Positions 40,389 through 49,566 are shown, numbered from the stretch's first letter. The stretch: 52,825 bases of DNA from an uncultured Anaerolineales bacterium (GCA_903825565.1 CAIKBD010000238.1:1-52825), one strand, 5' to 3'. A program made the numbers and translations. Notes: generated by a model not told the origin, from the sequence alone.

Positions 40389-41256
40389 ACGGAAGGTCTT
40401 GGAACGTGGAGAGCGGCGCGAATGCTACGCCAACCATCGTGGGACCCGTATGTGCGGCAAGCACGGGCGACATGTTGCCAACGGGCAGAAAGGTGCAATT
40501 GAAAACCGGCGTGATCAGGTTGCGGAGCGCTTCGACGCCTTTGGGATTATCCGCGTGTAGCACTTGGACGCGCAGGGCACTCCCAGGTGCGTGACGCTTT
40601 TTCATGTGTTCGACGAGACCCTTGAGCGCGCGTTCAAAGGAGCGTTCGGCTCCCAACTGTTCGTACGTGCCGCCGACCTTTTCCACCCCGATCAGAGGAC
40701 GCAGTTTGAGCACTGACGCAATCAACCCTTTCATGTGGCTGATGCGTCCGCCGTGAATCAGGTACTTTAGATCATCCAGTGTGTAGATGCTTTCGCTCGC
40801 CGCGCCGATGCGTTCGACGAGCGCGATGATTTTTTCTTTGGACCAGCCAGCTTTGAGCGCGCGCGCCGCCGCGGCAACTTGCCAACCCAAAACGGCGCAC
40901 AGCGTTTTCGTGTCCACAATTGTGACGTTGGCTTCGGGTGTCATTTCCGCGCCGGCTTTGGCGGCATTGACCGTGCCACTCAAACCCGAAGACATTTGGA
41001 TCGACAGAATGTCCGGGTCGGTCGTGGCAAGTTTTTTGTAAATCGCCGCGAAATCGCCCGCCGAGGGTTGCGACGTGGTGGGGAAACTGTTGGTCTTGGC
41101 GAGCATTTCCTGCAACTCGCCCGCTTGAATATCCAAGCCACTCAGATACGTTTTGCCGTCTAACGTAATGGCGTGGCGCACGAGGTGAATCTCCACCTCT
41201 GGCATCAGTTCAGGGGGCAGGAGCAGGTCCATACCCGTGTCGGCTACAATCTGCAT
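40387..41256 (-). CDS. DegV family fatty-acid-binding protein
   Basis: This 289-residue DegV-fold protein has the family motifs NSFPTTSQPSAGDF, SIQMSSGLSGTVNAAKAGAE and GWQVAAAARALKAGWS. It also has YLIHGGRISHMKGLIASVLK followed by LRPLIGVEKVGG. Near the C-terminus is AAHTGPTMVGVAF (family HTGPG). DegV/FakB proteins bind fatty acids for FakA kinase in Firmicutes; no fakA-like gene is in the window. The start ATG 41256 follows AAGGAGA. It has its own minus-strand promoter about 170 nt upstream. Confidence 0.93.
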   Translation of the reverse strand: MQIVADTGMDLLLPPELMPEVEIHLVRHAITLDGKTYLSGLDIQAGELQEMLAKTNSFPTTSQPSAGDFAAIYKKLATTDPDILSIQMSSGLSGTVNAAKAGAEMTPEANVTIVDTKTLCAVLGWQVAAAARALKAGWSKEKIIALVERIGAASESIYTLDDLKYLIHGGRISHMKGLIASVLKLRPLIGVEKVGGTYEQLGAERSFERALKGLVEHMKKRHAPGSALRVQVLHADNPKGVEALRNLITPVFNCTFLPVGNMSPVLAAHTGPTMVGVAFAPLSTFQDLP

Positions 41257-41425
41257 AGTCGGTTCTCCTTGAGATGATTCATCTCGGCTACTGAATTTTT
41301 ACGCCAGACGTACCGGCGTACACAAGCGGGGATAACCTGGGACGAAGCAACAAGAAATCTCGCGGAGAAGGTCCATGTCAGGGGACAGGATTTATGGATG
41401 CCACAGCCCGTTTTATCTTGCACTA

Positions 41426-41454
41426 AAAATACCATTATTTGGGATAACGGTCAA
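41426..41454 (-). promoter_or_regulatory. Promoter candidate for DegV gene
   Basis: On the minus strand TTGACC, 17 nt and TATTTT (plus 41449-41454 and 41426-41431). The leader of about 165 nt holds a short GTAC-centred hairpin. The rest of 41257-41590 shows nothing besides this and the divergent promoter at 41478. Confidence 0.55.
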
Positions 41455-41477
41455 ATGCGTGTGGCGGATGCGCTATT

Positions 41478-41506
41478 TTGACAAAAAACGGACATTCAAC
41501 TATTTT
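41478..41506 (+). promoter_or_regulatory. Promoter candidate for the FGGY-TraB operon
   Basis: TTGACA (41478-41483), 17 nt and TATTTT (41501-41506), 85 nt upstream of the kinase start. The -35 is perfect and the -10 moderate. Confidence 0.62.
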
Positions 41507-41590
41507 GGCGCTGTCTAATTGGATTGCCTGATCTCTCAAGCCCGCTACGCCTTTGGAACTTTTTTCGCCTGGTGCGAGTTAGGAAAAAAT

Positions 41591-43069
41591 ATGGATGTCG
41601 TTCTCGGACTCGATCTCGGCACGACGAACATCAAAGCGCTGGCGCTTGGCGCGGACGGACAACCGATAGCGCACGCGTCCGCGCCGACGCCCGACCGCAA
41701 CGGCGAGTACGATGCCGACGCGTTGTGGCGCGTCTGCGCGCGCTTGACGCGCGAGACCGTGACAAACCTGGGTTCGGCGCGCCGCATCGCTGGCGTCGCC
41801 GTCGCCAGCATGGGCGAGTCCGGCGTGTTGCTCGATGCGCGCGCGCAACCGCTCGCGCCGATCATCGCTTGGCACGATCAGCGCACCGCCGAGTCCCTCG
41901 CCGCGATTCGCGCGCAAATCGCCGAGTCCGCTTTGTATCGCATCACCGGTTTGCCGCTCCGCCACATTTACTCGGCGAACAAATTGCTGTGGTCCCGCGC
42001 GCACGCGCCAGAAATTTTTGCGCGCGCGCAAACCTGGCTGGGGCTTGCCGATTGGATCACGTTTCGTTTGACCGGCGCACGCGCGATGAGCGAATCGCTA
42101 GCGTGCCGCACGCTCCTGTTCGACGTGGCGCGGCGCGCGTGGTCGGAGGAACTCATTCGCTTGTTGAACTTGCCCGCGCATTTGTTGCCCCCCGTTTTGC
42201 CGAGCGGACAAATCGTCGGCGCGATTACAGACGCGGCGGCGACCGAAACTGGGTTGCGCGCCGGTACGCCGGTCGCCAGTGGCGGGCACGATCACATCTG
42301 CGCCGCGCTCGCCGCCGGCGTCATCGAACCTGGGTCGGCGCTCGATTCGTCCGGCACGGTTGAAGCGTTGCTCACGCCGCTCGCCGCGCCGCTACTCGAC
42401 GACGCGTTGACCGGGGGCATGGCGTGCGGCTGTCACACCGTGCGCGCCGCGCACTATTTGCTCGGCGGCGTGATGAGCGGCGGCGTGGTAAATTGGCTCG
42501 CGCGCATGTTCGGCGGCGACGATGCGCCGGCGACGGTCGCGCGCTTGATGCAGGACGCCGCCGCGGCGCCGCTCGGCGCGAACGATTTGTGGTTCGAGCC
42601 GTACCTCGACGGCGCGTCATCGCGTCCGCGCGATCCGAACGCGTTCGGCGCGTGGCTCGGTTTGCGTCTGCATCACTCGCGCGCCGATCTCATCCGCGCC
42701 GCGATGGAAGGCATCACATTCGGCATTCGGTATTTGCTCGACGGGATGCAGAGCGCGGCAAAATTACCGGCGCGTGAATTGCGCGCGGTCGGCGGCGGCA
42801 CGCGCAATGTGTGGTGGCAACAGTTGAAAGCCGACATCCTGGGTGTGCCGATTGAAACGCTCGCCGTGGCGGACGTGACCGCGCAGGGCGCGGCGCTTCT
42901 CGCCGGCATTGCGACCGGAATGTTTGCGAACGCGCACGATGCCGCGCACCGCGCGTATCGCCCGGCGATGCGCTACGAACCGCATCCCGAAAATCGCGCA
43001 CGGTACGCCGCGCGGTATCCGACGTTTTGCGCGTTATATCCGGCGTTCAAGCAAATGAACGTGAAATAA
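41591..43069 (+). CDS. FGGY-family carbohydrate kinase (xylulokinase/gluconokinase-like)
   Basis: This 492-residue two-domain sugar kinase has the ATP-binding N-terminus GLDLGTTNIKALALG (6-20), IIAWHDQRTAESLAAI, and the catalytic base D234 in ASGGHDHICAALAAG. The C-terminal FGGY signature region is AAMEGITFGIRYLLDGMQ, then GGGTRNVWWQQLKADILGVP. ATG 41591 (AGGA 7 nt upstream) is chosen; the frame from 41519 is longer than homology. The sugar or polyol substrate is not deducible. No sugar transporter or isomerase is next to it. Instead it begins an operon with two GNAT-like proteins and a TraB-family protein, with a 13-nt gap to the next gene. Confidence 0.9.
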   Translation: MDVVLGLDLGTTNIKALALGADGQPIAHASAPTPDRNGEYDADALWRVCARLTRETVTNLGSARRIAGVAVASMGESGVLLDARAQPLAPIIAWHDQRTAESLAAIRAQIAESALYRITGLPLRHIYSANKLLWSRAHAPEIFARAQTWLGLADWITFRLTGARAMSESLACRTLLFDVARRAWSEELIRLLNLPAHLLPPVLPSGQIVGAITDAAATETGLRAGTPVASGGHDHICAALAAGVIEPGSALDSSGTVEALLTPLAAPLLDDALTGGMACGCHTVRAAHYLLGGVMSGGVVNWLARMFGGDDAPATVARLMQDAAAAPLGANDLWFEPYLDGASSRPRDPNAFGAWLGLRLHHSRADLIRAAMEGITFGIRYLLDGMQSAAKLPARELRAVGGGTRNVWWQQLKADILGVPIETLAVADVTAQGAALLAGIATGMFANAHDAAHRAYRPAMRYEPHPENRARYAARYPTFCALYPAFKQMNVK

Positions 43070-43082
43070 GCAGAGGGTCACG

Positions 43083-43952
43083 ATGTTTGATCCGACTCCT
43101 TTTACTCCGACCGATGAACAGTTTGTGCTGGCGCACGCGTACGTGCCCGAACACATTCCAGCGTTGATGACGACGATCTCGCACGCCGCGCTTTTTCGCG
43201 TCGAAGATTATCTGGGTTTGGCGAAAGACAATTGGATCATTTTCATCGGCTATCCGCTCACGACGCCCTTCGACGCGGCGCAGTGTGATGCCCTCGTCGC
43301 GCGGCTCCTCGCGGCGCGGCGTCCCGATTATCTCTGGTTCATCGGACCCGCGCTTCCGCCGGCGCTTGCGCGTCAAGCGCGTTCGCGTTCGCGCGATCAA
43401 TATCTGCGGCTTGCGCTCACCGCTACGCCGATCCCAGCGGCGTTGCAGCGCGAGGTCAATCAAGCCGCGCGCGTGCTGACGGTTGAGCCGGCGCGCGAGT
43501 TTACGCGCGAGCATCAAACGCTCGTGGCTGAATTGATGCGCCGCGAAAAACTCCCGCCGTTGATCGCCGAGTTGTACCGTGCGATGCCGGCGTACCTTGC
43601 GGAATGTGCGACTGCGCTGACGTTGAACGCACGCGATGCACGCGGTAGATTGGTCGCCTTTTTCGTCGTCGAACTGGCGGCGGCGCAATTCGACACGTAC
43701 GTGCTCGGCTGTCATTCCAAAAAAAATTACGTGCCGCACGCGTCGGATTTGTTGTTCGCCGAAATGATCGCGCACGCGCGCGCGCGGAACAAGCCGAGCA
43801 TCAACTTGGGGCTGGGGGTGAACGCCGGTATTCGGCGCTTTAAGGAAAAGTGGGGTGGGACGCCGGACATGAACTATGAATTTTGCGAATGTTATTTGGG
43901 TCCGCCCGCTGCCGTTTCGATTTTGGACGCACTGTTGGCAGAAAGACGATGA
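43083..43952 (+). CDS. GNAT-like protein A of the TraB sandwich operon, function unknown
   Basis: I do not recognise a named family. The 289-residue protein is paralogous to the gene at 44773. Both share LAHAYVPEHIPALM-type N-termini (HAYVPEH), IFIGYPL, an acidic/Arg middle part with REFTREHQTLVAEL, and a C-terminal half resembling FemAB/DUF2156-type GNAT domains. That half has ARGRLVAFFVVELAAAQFDT, HASDLLFAEMIAHARARN, and the hallmark INLGLGVNAGIRRFKEKWGG. The FK-x-KWGG motif is where such domains end their acyl-CoA or tRNA-linked site. It has no signal peptide. GAGGGTCACG precedes the ATG. It overlaps the TraB gene by 4 nt (ATGA). Confidence 0.72.
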   Translation: MFDPTPFTPTDEQFVLAHAYVPEHIPALMTTISHAALFRVEDYLGLAKDNWIIFIGYPLTTPFDAAQCDALVARLLAARRPDYLWFIGPALPPALARQARSRSRDQYLRLALTATPIPAALQREVNQAARVLTVEPAREFTREHQTLVAELMRREKLPPLIAELYRAMPAYLAECATALTLNARDARGRLVAFFVVELAAAQFDTYVLGCHSKKNYVPHASDLLFAEMIAHARARNKPSINLGLGVNAGIRRFKEKWGGTPDMNYEFCECYLGPPAAVSILDALLAERR

Positions 43953-44776
43953 CGGATTTTTTCTTTTGGCAAAACGAAAAACCATTACGCATGGTTTGGC
44001 GCGTCGAGAAAAACAGCGGCGCGGCGTACCTGATCGGCACCGCGCATTTTTTCCCGCACAGTTTCGCGCGCCCGCTCACGCGCTTGTTGCGCGCCGCTCC
44101 GACGGTGCTGTTCGAGGGTCCGCTCGATGATGTCAGTTCGGCGCGGATCGCCGAGTACGGCAGGCAGGGCGCTGGCGTGCCGACCTTTGTGGATGCGCTG
44201 ACGCCGGAAGCGATCCGCGAGATTGAGCGCGTGTTGCGTCGTCGCCTCGCCGATGCAAACGGCGACGAGTGGCTCTTGACGCTCGTCGAGCGCAAACCGA
44301 TTTATTTCGAATCGTGCACGCGCGACGTGCGACCCTGGGCGGCGTTCTTTTCGATCTGGCGCGCGTGCCTCGCGTGGAATTATTCGATGGATTTGGAAGG
44401 ATACCAAATCGCGCGTCGCCTGGGCAAGCCGATTCAGTTTCTCGAAACGCTCGACGAGCAACTCGCAGTGCTCGACAATATTCCGCTCGAACGCATCGCG
44501 CATCAGTTGAACGATTACACAAATTGGGAGACGTACAAACACGAGTACGTTCGAACTTTTCTCGCTGGGGATTTGGACAAGCTGATGACGTTGACCGCGC
44601 GGTTCGTGACGCGTGGCCCCGTCCTGGTTGGCGCGCGCGACCAGATTCTCTTTGATCGGATGCAACCGATCTTGGAACGCGAGCGCGCGGTGGCGTTCGT
44701 CGGTTTTCCGCATGTGCCCGGCGTGACTGCATTGTTTCGCAACGCGGGGTACGCGGTGACGCAGGTGCGCGCATGA
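43949..44776 (+). CDS. TraB/GumN (PrgY, Tiki-like) family protein
   Basis: This 275-residue protein has the TraB/GumN motifs: YLIGTAHFFP (GTAH at 30-33), LFEGPLDD with E56, and the C-terminal VGFPHVPG (H255), corresponding to the family GxxH...E...GxxHxxG metal-site pattern. Central helices carry DVRPWAAFFSIWRAC and the conserved G/P-rich LGKPIQFLETLDEQLAVLD. Relatives are pheromone-inhibiting PrgY/TraB and Tiki metalloproteases. No signal peptide or TM helix is seen, so it is cytosolic or peripherally bound. It overlaps both neighbours by 4 nt (ATGA each), so it is made in step with them. Substrate unknown. Confidence 0.83.
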   Translation: MTDFFFWQNEKPLRMVWRVEKNSGAAYLIGTAHFFPHSFARPLTRLLRAAPTVLFEGPLDDVSSARIAEYGRQGAGVPTFVDALTPEAIREIERVLRRRLADANGDEWLLTLVERKPIYFESCTRDVRPWAAFFSIWRACLAWNYSMDLEGYQIARRLGKPIQFLETLDEQLAVLDNIPLERIAHQLNDYTNWETYKHEYVRTFLAGDLDKLMTLTARFVTRGPVLVGARDQILFDRMQPILERERAVAFVGFPHVPGVTALFRNAGYAVTQVRA

Positions 44777-45612
44777 TTACGCCCGCCGAGTGCGCGTACA
44801 TTGCCGAGCACGCCTACGTGCCGGAGCATCTGCCGCACTATGTCGCCGCGATCTCGCGCACCGAGTCGTTCTTGTTTGGCGAGTTTGTCGCGCATGTTGC
44901 GGACGCGCATTTGATTTTCGTCGGCTATCCGTTGCGCGGCGAGGATGACGCGGCACGTTTGATGGCGGCGCTCGCCGAAGCCAAAGCGCGGTGTCAGCCG
45001 ACTGGCGTTTCGGTGATCGCGCCGCACATGCCGGCGGCGCTCGCGGATTACGCGTGTTCGCCCGCGGACGCGTATTATCGGCTCGATGTGACGCGGCTCG
45101 TCATTCCGCCCAAGACGCGCAACATGCTTGCGCGCGCGCGCCGCGAGGTCACGGTTGGCGTCGGCAAATTTGGCGCGGAGCATCGGCGGCTGATGGACGA
45201 TTTTGTGCGCGCGCGTCGTTTCGATGACGCGACGCGTTTCATTTTTCAGCGCGTTGCCGAGTACGCGCAATGCGCCAGCGCAGTGCTGTTCGAGGCGCGC
45301 ACGGCGCGCGGCAAGTTGGTCGCGTTCGACCTCGCCGAGTTTGGCGCGCGCGAGTACGCGTTTTACATGTTCAACGTGCGCGCACGCGCGCAGGCGATTC
45401 CCGGCGCGTCCGATCTGTTGCTCGCGCAGATCATCGCGCGGGCGCAGGCGGAAGGGAAACGCTTTGTGAACCTGGGTTTGGGGATTGATGCCGGCGTGAC
45501 GTTCTTCAAGCGCAAGTGGGGCGCGTTGCCGTTTCTAAATTACGTGGCGGGCACGCAGAAAATCGCGCGCCCGCCAACGTGGCGTGACTTGATCGATCAA
45601 CTCGCGCGGTGA
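44773..45612 (+). CDS. GNAT-like protein B of the TraB sandwich operon, function unknown
   Basis: This 279-residue paralogue of the gene at 43083 shares the same key blocks: AEHAYVPEHLPHYVAAISRT, LIFVGYPL, DAYYRLDVTRL, TARGKLVAFDLAEFGAREYA and ASDLLLAQIIARAQAEGKRF. The C-terminal NLGLGIDAGVTFFKRKWGA aligns with NLGLGVNAGIRRFKEKWGG of protein A. The two thus look like a duplicated pair, perhaps forming a heterodimer. It has no signal peptide. It ends the operon, convergent with uvrA 14 nt later. Function is not inferred beyond a GNAT-type transferase fold. Confidence 0.7.
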   Translation: MITPAECAYIAEHAYVPEHLPHYVAAISRTESFLFGEFVAHVADAHLIFVGYPLRGEDDAARLMAALAEAKARCQPTGVSVIAPHMPAALADYACSPADAYYRLDVTRLVIPPKTRNMLARARREVTVGVGKFGAEHRRLMDDFVRARRFDDATRFIFQRVAEYAQCASAVLFEARTARGKLVAFDLAEFGAREYAFYMFNVRARAQAIPGASDLLLAQIIARAQAEGKRFVNLGLGIDAGVTFFKRKWGALPFLNYVAGTQKIARPPTWRDLIDQLAR

Positions 45613-45626
45613 GTCCGCGCGAGTGG

Positions 45627-48476
45627 TTAATGCAAAATCTGCTTTAGAAACTGCCCGGTGTAGGAATGGTTGACCTGGGCAACTTGCTCCGGCGTCCCTT
45701 CGGCGATCACGCGCCCGCCCTTGTCGCCGCCTTCCGGTCCCATATCAATCAGCCAGTCCGCCGTTTTGATCACGTCAAGATTGTGCTCGATCACGACGAC
45801 CGTGTTTCCCGTGTCCGCCAGCCGGTTGAGCACCTCCAACAATTTTTCCACGTCGGCGATGTGCAAGCCGACGGTGGGTTCGTCGAGAATGTAGAGCGTG
45901 CGCCCCGTCGCGCGCCGCGACAATTCCTTCGACAACTTGACGCGTTGCGCCTCGCCGCCGGACAGCGTGGTCGCCGGTTGCCCCAGGTGGATGTACCCCA
46001 AGCCGACTTGGCTGAGCGTTTCGAGTTTCGTGCGGATGCGCGGAATGTTTTCGAAAAATTCCAACGCCTCGTCCACCGTCAAGTCGAGCACGTCCGAAAT
46101 ATTTTTGCCCTTGTAGAGAACTTCCAACGCCTCGCGGTTGTACCGCTTGCCGTGACAAATCTCGCACGGCACGTACACGTCCGGCAAAAATTGCATTTCG
46201 ATTTTGATGATCCCGTCGCCCTGACACGCCTCGCACCGCCCGCCTTTGACGTTGAACGAAAAGCGGCCCGCTTTATAGCCGCGCACTTTGGCTTCGTTCG
46301 TCGTTGCAAACAGATCGCGAATCTCGGTGAACAACCCGACGTAGGTCGCCGGGTTCGAGCGCGGCGTGCGCCCAATCGGCGATTGATCAATGTCAATCAC
46401 CTTGTCGAGATGATCCACGCCGATCAGCGTATCGTGCTTGCCCGGTTTTTCCTTCGCGCCGTAAAAAACCTGCGCGAGCCGCCGATACAAAATGTCCACG
46501 ACGAGCGACGACTTGCCCGAACCGCTGACGCCGGTCACGCACACGAATTTGCCGAGCGGAATTTTGACATCCACATTTTTGAGATTGTTTTCCGCCGCGC
46601 TTTTGACGACTAGCGCCTTGCCACTGCCGGCGCGCCGTTTCGGCGGCACAGCCACTTGGCGCGCGCCGCTGAGGTACGCGCCGGTGATCGAATCGGGACA
46701 GCGCATCACGTCGGCGGGTGTGCCCGCGCAAACGACGTGCCCGCCATGCTCGCCCGCGCCGGGTCCCAGGTCAACGATGAAATCGGCGGCGCGCATCGTC
46801 TCTTCGTCGTGCTCGACGATGAGCACCGTGTTGCCGAGATCGCGCAAATGCAAGAGCGTTTCGATCAGCCGCGCATTGTCGCGCGGATGCAAGCCGATGC
46901 TGGGTTCGTCGAGAATGTAGAGCACGCCCATCAACTGCGAGCCGATTTGCGTGGCGAGCCGGATGCGTTGCGCTTCGCCGCCGCTCAACGTGCCCGCGCT
47001 CCGGTCGAGCGTGAGATAGTCCAGCCCGACGTTGACGAGGAAACCCAACCGCGCGCGAATCTCTTTGAGAATTTGGTGTGCGATCGTTTTTTGCTTCTCG
47101 CTGAAAATTTCCGGCAGACGATTGACAAAGGTCAGCGCCTCGACAACGGACATGCCTGTGACCTGAACAATGTTCTGGTCCGCAATCGTTACCGCGAGCG
47201 CTTCCGGTTTGAGGCGTTGCCCGTGACAAACGGGGCAGGGGCGCGAGGTCATGAATTGTTCGATCTCTTGCCGGATGTAATCGGAATCGGTTTCCTTGTA
47301 ACGGCGCATCTGGTTTGGAACTACGCCCTCGAACGTCGTTTCGTACTCGCGCATCCGCCCGAACTGATTTTCGTACCGCACGCGGATCACATCGTCGCCG
47401 GTGCCGTACAAAATCTTGTCGAGATGTTCGCGCTTGAGTTCGCGCACCGGCGCGTCCATCGAAAAATTATACTTGCGCGCCACCGCTTCGATCAGTTTGG
47501 CGTAATAACTGTCGTTGTTACTGCTGTCAATGCCGTTCGCGCGCACCGCGCCCGCGCCGAGCGAGAGCGTGCGGTCAGGAATGATCAGATCGGGATCGAG
47601 TTCCATCTGCGTGCCGAGACCGGTGCATGCCGGGCACGCGCCGTGCGGTGTGTTGAACGAGAACGTGCGCGGCTCGATTTCGCCCAGCGAAATGTTGTCC
47701 ACCGGGCACGAAAAATGTTCCGAGAACATCAAGTCTTCGGCGTCCGTGCCGACGCGCGCCACGTAGACGATCCCGCCGCCGAGTTTCAGCGCGGTCTCGA
47801 CTGAATCGGCAATGCGATTGTGATCGGATGCGTTGCCGCGTTTGATCACGAGCCGATCCACTACCGCTTCAATTGTGTGCTGTTTGTACCGGTCGAGTTT
47901 GATCTCTTCGTTCACATCGAGCACGTCGCCGTTGACGCGCACGCGCACGAAACCGGCTTTTCGCACATCGTCGAAAACTTTTTTGTGTTCGCCCTTGCGA
48001 TCCTTGATCAGCGGCGCGAGGATCATCAGCCGCGATCCTTCCGGCAAACTTTCGATGGCGTCCACGATTTGCTCGACGCTCTGTTGCGCGATGACGCGGC
48101 CGCATTTGGGGCAGTGCGGTTGCCCGGCGCGCGCAAAGAGCAAGCGCAGGTAATCGTAAATCTCGGTCACGGTGCCGACGGTCGAGCGCGGGTTGTGGCT
48201 GACGCCTTTTTGGTCAATCGAAATTGCCGGCGATAGCCCCTCGATCTGATCCACGTCCGGCTTTTCCATTTGCCCGAGGAATTGCCGCGCATACGCCGAC
48301 AGCGATTCGACGTAGCGGCGTTGCCCCTCGGCGTAGATCGTGTCGAACGCGAGCGACGATTTGCCGGAGCCGGACAAGCCGGTGATGACGACCATCTTGT
48401 CGCGCGGGATTTCCAGCGAGATATTTTTGAGGTTGTGTTCGCGTGCGCCGCGAATGATCAGTTTGTCTTGTGCCAT
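45627..48476 (-). CDS. uvrA: Excinuclease ABC subunit A
   Basis: This 949-residue UvrA finds lesions in nucleotide excision repair together with UvrB. Two ABC modules are visible: Walker [15 protein letters not shown] (33-46) and [14 protein letters not shown] (about 645). Signatures are [19 protein letters not shown] and [15 protein letters not shown]. Walker B is [15 protein letters not shown] and [11 protein letters not shown]. Zinc clusters include CPKCG and the CEAC/CEIC pair. The length is typical. ATG 48476 follows an A-rich heptamer array and has no Shine-Dalgarno. The gene is divergent from the membrane protein at 48820 and shares a 343-nt intergenic region with it. Confidence 0.98.
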   Translation of the reverse strand: MAQDKLIIRGAREHNLKNISLEIPRDKMVVITGLSGSGKSSLAFDTIYAEGQRRYVESLSAYARQFLGQMEKPDVDQIEGLSPAISIDQKGVSHNPRSTVGTVTEIYDYLRLLFARAGQPHCPKCGRVIAQQSVEQIVDAIESLPEGSRLMILAPLIKDRKGEHKKVFDDVRKAGFVRVRVNGDVLDVNEEIKLDRYKQHTIEAVVDRLVIKRGNASDHNRIADSVETALKLGGGIVYVARVGTDAEDLMFSEHFSCPVDNISLGEIEPRTFSFNTPHGACPACTGLGTQMELDPDLIIPDRTLSLGAGAVRANGIDSSNNDSYYAKLIEAVARKYNFSMDAPVRELKREHLDKILYGTGDDVIRVRYENQFGRMREYETTFEGVVPNQMRRYKETDSDYIRQEIEQFMTSRPCPVCHGQRLKPEALAVTIADQNIVQVTGMSVVEALTFVNRLPEIFSEKQKTIAHQILKEIRARLGFLVNVGLDYLTLDRSAGTLSGGEAQRIRLATQIGSQLMGVLYILDEPSIGLHPRDNARLIETLLHLRDLGNTVLIVEHDEETMRAADFIVDLGPGAGEHGGHVVCAGTPADVMRCPDSITGAYLSGARQVAVPPKRRAGSGKALVVKSAAENNLKNVDVKIPLGKFVCVTGVSGSGKSSLVVDILYRRLAQVFYGAKEKPGKHDTLIGVDHLDKVIDIDQSPIGRTPRSNPATYVGLFTEIRDLFATTNEAKVRGYKAGRFSFNVKGGRCEACQGDGIIKIEMQFLPDVYVPCEICHGKRYNREALEVLYKGKNISDVLDLTVDEALEFFENIPRIRTKLETLSQVGLGYIHLGQPATTLSGGEAQRVKLSKELSRRATGRTLYILDEPTVGLHIADVEKLLEVLNRLADTGNTVVVIEHNLDVIKTADWLIDMGPEGGDKGGRVIAEGTPEQVAQVNHSYTGQFLKQILH

Positions 48477-48487
48477 TTTTTCTGTTT

Positions 48488-48533
48488 TTCGATTGTGGAT
48501 TTTGGATGTGCGCTTGCGATTCGGACAGCGATT
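48488..48533 (-). repeat. Degenerate heptanucleotide array upstream of uvrA
   Basis: On the minus strand, CATCCAA, AATCCAC and AATCGAA are in 7-nt register (plus 48488-48508), with further AATCG motifs to 48533. It sits between the uvrA promoter and start and is oriented with AATC on the sense strand, but it is weaker than the others. Confidence 0.62.
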
Positions 48534-48559
48534 CTAGCACGAAAGAGAAAAATGAGCAA
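48531..48559 (-). promoter_or_regulatory. uvrA: Promoter of uvrA
   Basis: On the minus strand TTGCTC, 17 nt and TAGAAT (plus 48554-48559 and 48531-48536), with TGC just before the -10 (extended -10). The leader is about 50 nt and consists mainly of the heptamer array. Confidence 0.68.
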
Positions 48560-48579
48560 CGCGGCAAAATTCAAGTGGC

Positions 48580-48819
48580 GTAGGACAAATTTGTAAATTT
48601 GTCCTACGTGTTATAGTCTTGGTCAGGGGCGGCAGATGCCGTAGGACAAATTTGTAAATTTGTCCTACGTGTTATAGTCTTGGTCAGGGGCGGCAGATGC
48701 CGTAGGACAAATTTGTAAACTTGTCCCACGTGTTATAATCTTGGTCAGGGGTGGCAGATGCCGTAGGACAAATTTGTAAACTTGTCCCACGTGTTATAAT
48801 CTTGGTCAGGAGGTGGCAG
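48580..48819 (+). repeat. Four tandem 61-bp promoter-like repeats
   Basis: Units start at 48580, 48641, 48702 and 48763 with exactly 61-bp period. Each has a 28-bp palindrome (GTAGGACAAATTT-GT-AAATTTGTCCTAC in units 1-2), an extended -10 (TGTTATAGT or TGTTATAAT), then TTGGTCAGG, a Shine-Dalgarno-like run and ATG. In units 1-3 the ATG opens ATG-CCG-TAG. In unit 4 a one-base insertion makes AGGAGG and the ATG starts the gene at 48820. Units 1 and 2 are identical, and units 3 and 4 share several changes. Confidence 0.95.
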
Positions 48820-49479
48820 ATGACGGACGATAAATTTGTGATGCGGGTCGGCGCAATCGGGGGCGGTGCGGCGGCGGGTTTGCTCGCCGTGATGATGGGC
48901 GTCGGCGCGAGCATCGGCGCGGATTTTTCGAACTTGGGCGATTCGCTCGTGCCGCGTACCGTCGCGCATTTGTTTGCGGCGTACCGCGGCGAAATTCAAA
49001 CACTGATGGTCGTGGATAATTTGTTTGTGCTCGGCTACTTGGTCGCGTTCATCGGCTTGGCGACGGCGACGCGACGGCGCGCGCCGCTGTTCGCCGGGAT
49101 CGCGTTGGGGTTTGCCTTGGCGACCGGCGTGCTCGACTTTTTGGAAAACAGTCTGACGCTGGGTTTGCTTGGAGTCGTCACGCAGAATCAAACGCTGTTC
49201 ACCGCGCCGACCTTGACGAGCGAGTCGGTGCTGGGTTTGAATCTGCTCGGGCAGGTCAAGTATCTTTGCGCGAACGTCGCCGTCGTGTTGTTCGGCATCG
49301 GCATGTGGAGCGCAGAGCGTTTGCATCGCGTCACAGCGATCTTGTTCTGGTTATTTGCGCCGCTCAACGTGCTCGCGTTTGTCGTGCCGGCATTTGCGGC
49401 GGCGCGCATCCTGGGAATGTTCGCGCTGTTGATCCTCGGCGCGGTGGTGTTGGGGCGGCAAGCCCGCGCAGTGGAATGA
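48820..49479 (+). CDS. Integral membrane protein, about six TM helices, unknown function
   Basis: I do not recognise a specific function. The 219-residue protein has about six hydrophobic segments (near 10-30, 62-80, 90-110, 122-142, 150-170, 178-205) and no catalytic motif that I can name. It is broadly like DUF4386-type membrane proteins with the loop LMVVDNLFVLGYLVAFIGLA. ATG 48820 is the correct start: AGGAGGTG lies 6 nt upstream, created at the end of repeat unit 4. A frame beginning at 48751 would translate the repeat. It is preceded by four tandem promoter units, implying high or finely tuned expression. It is followed by a short hairpin at 49478-49498. Confidence 0.75.
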   Translation: MTDDKFVMRVGAIGGGAAAGLLAVMMGVGASIGADFSNLGDSLVPRTVAHLFAAYRGEIQTLMVVDNLFVLGYLVAFIGLATATRRRAPLFAGIALGFALATGVLDFLENSLTLGLLGVVTQNQTLFTAPTLTSESVLGLNLLGQVKYLCANVAVVLFGIGMWSAERLHRVTAILFWLFAPLNVLAFVVPAFAAARILGMFALLILGAVVLGRQARAVE

Positions 49480-49527
49480 AATTCCGCTTGCGAATTTCCT
49501 GGGGGGACGCCGATTCGCCCAATCCAT

Positions 49528-49556
49528 TTGCCTAAACGTTCAAAGTGGAGTATCAT
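49528..49556 (+). promoter_or_regulatory. Promoter candidate of the phn operon
   Basis: TTGCCT (49528-49533), 17 nt and TATCAT (49551-49556). The transcript would start near 49563, a few bases before the small ATG frame at 49567. Confidence 0.5.
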
Positions 49557-49566
49557 TAGCGCGGTC

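Noticed and set aside
41519-41590. Upstream extension of the FGGY kinase frame
   Set aside because: The family N-terminus begins at ATG 41591, with AGGA at proper distance.
48580-48819. CRISPR-like appearance of the 61-bp repeats
   Set aside because: Repeats are directly abutting copies with no unique spacers and no cas genes; they are tandem duplications of a promoter region.
48751-48819. Longer start for the membrane protein at 48751
   Set aside because: It would translate repeat unit 4; AGGAGGTG is correctly placed for ATG 48820.
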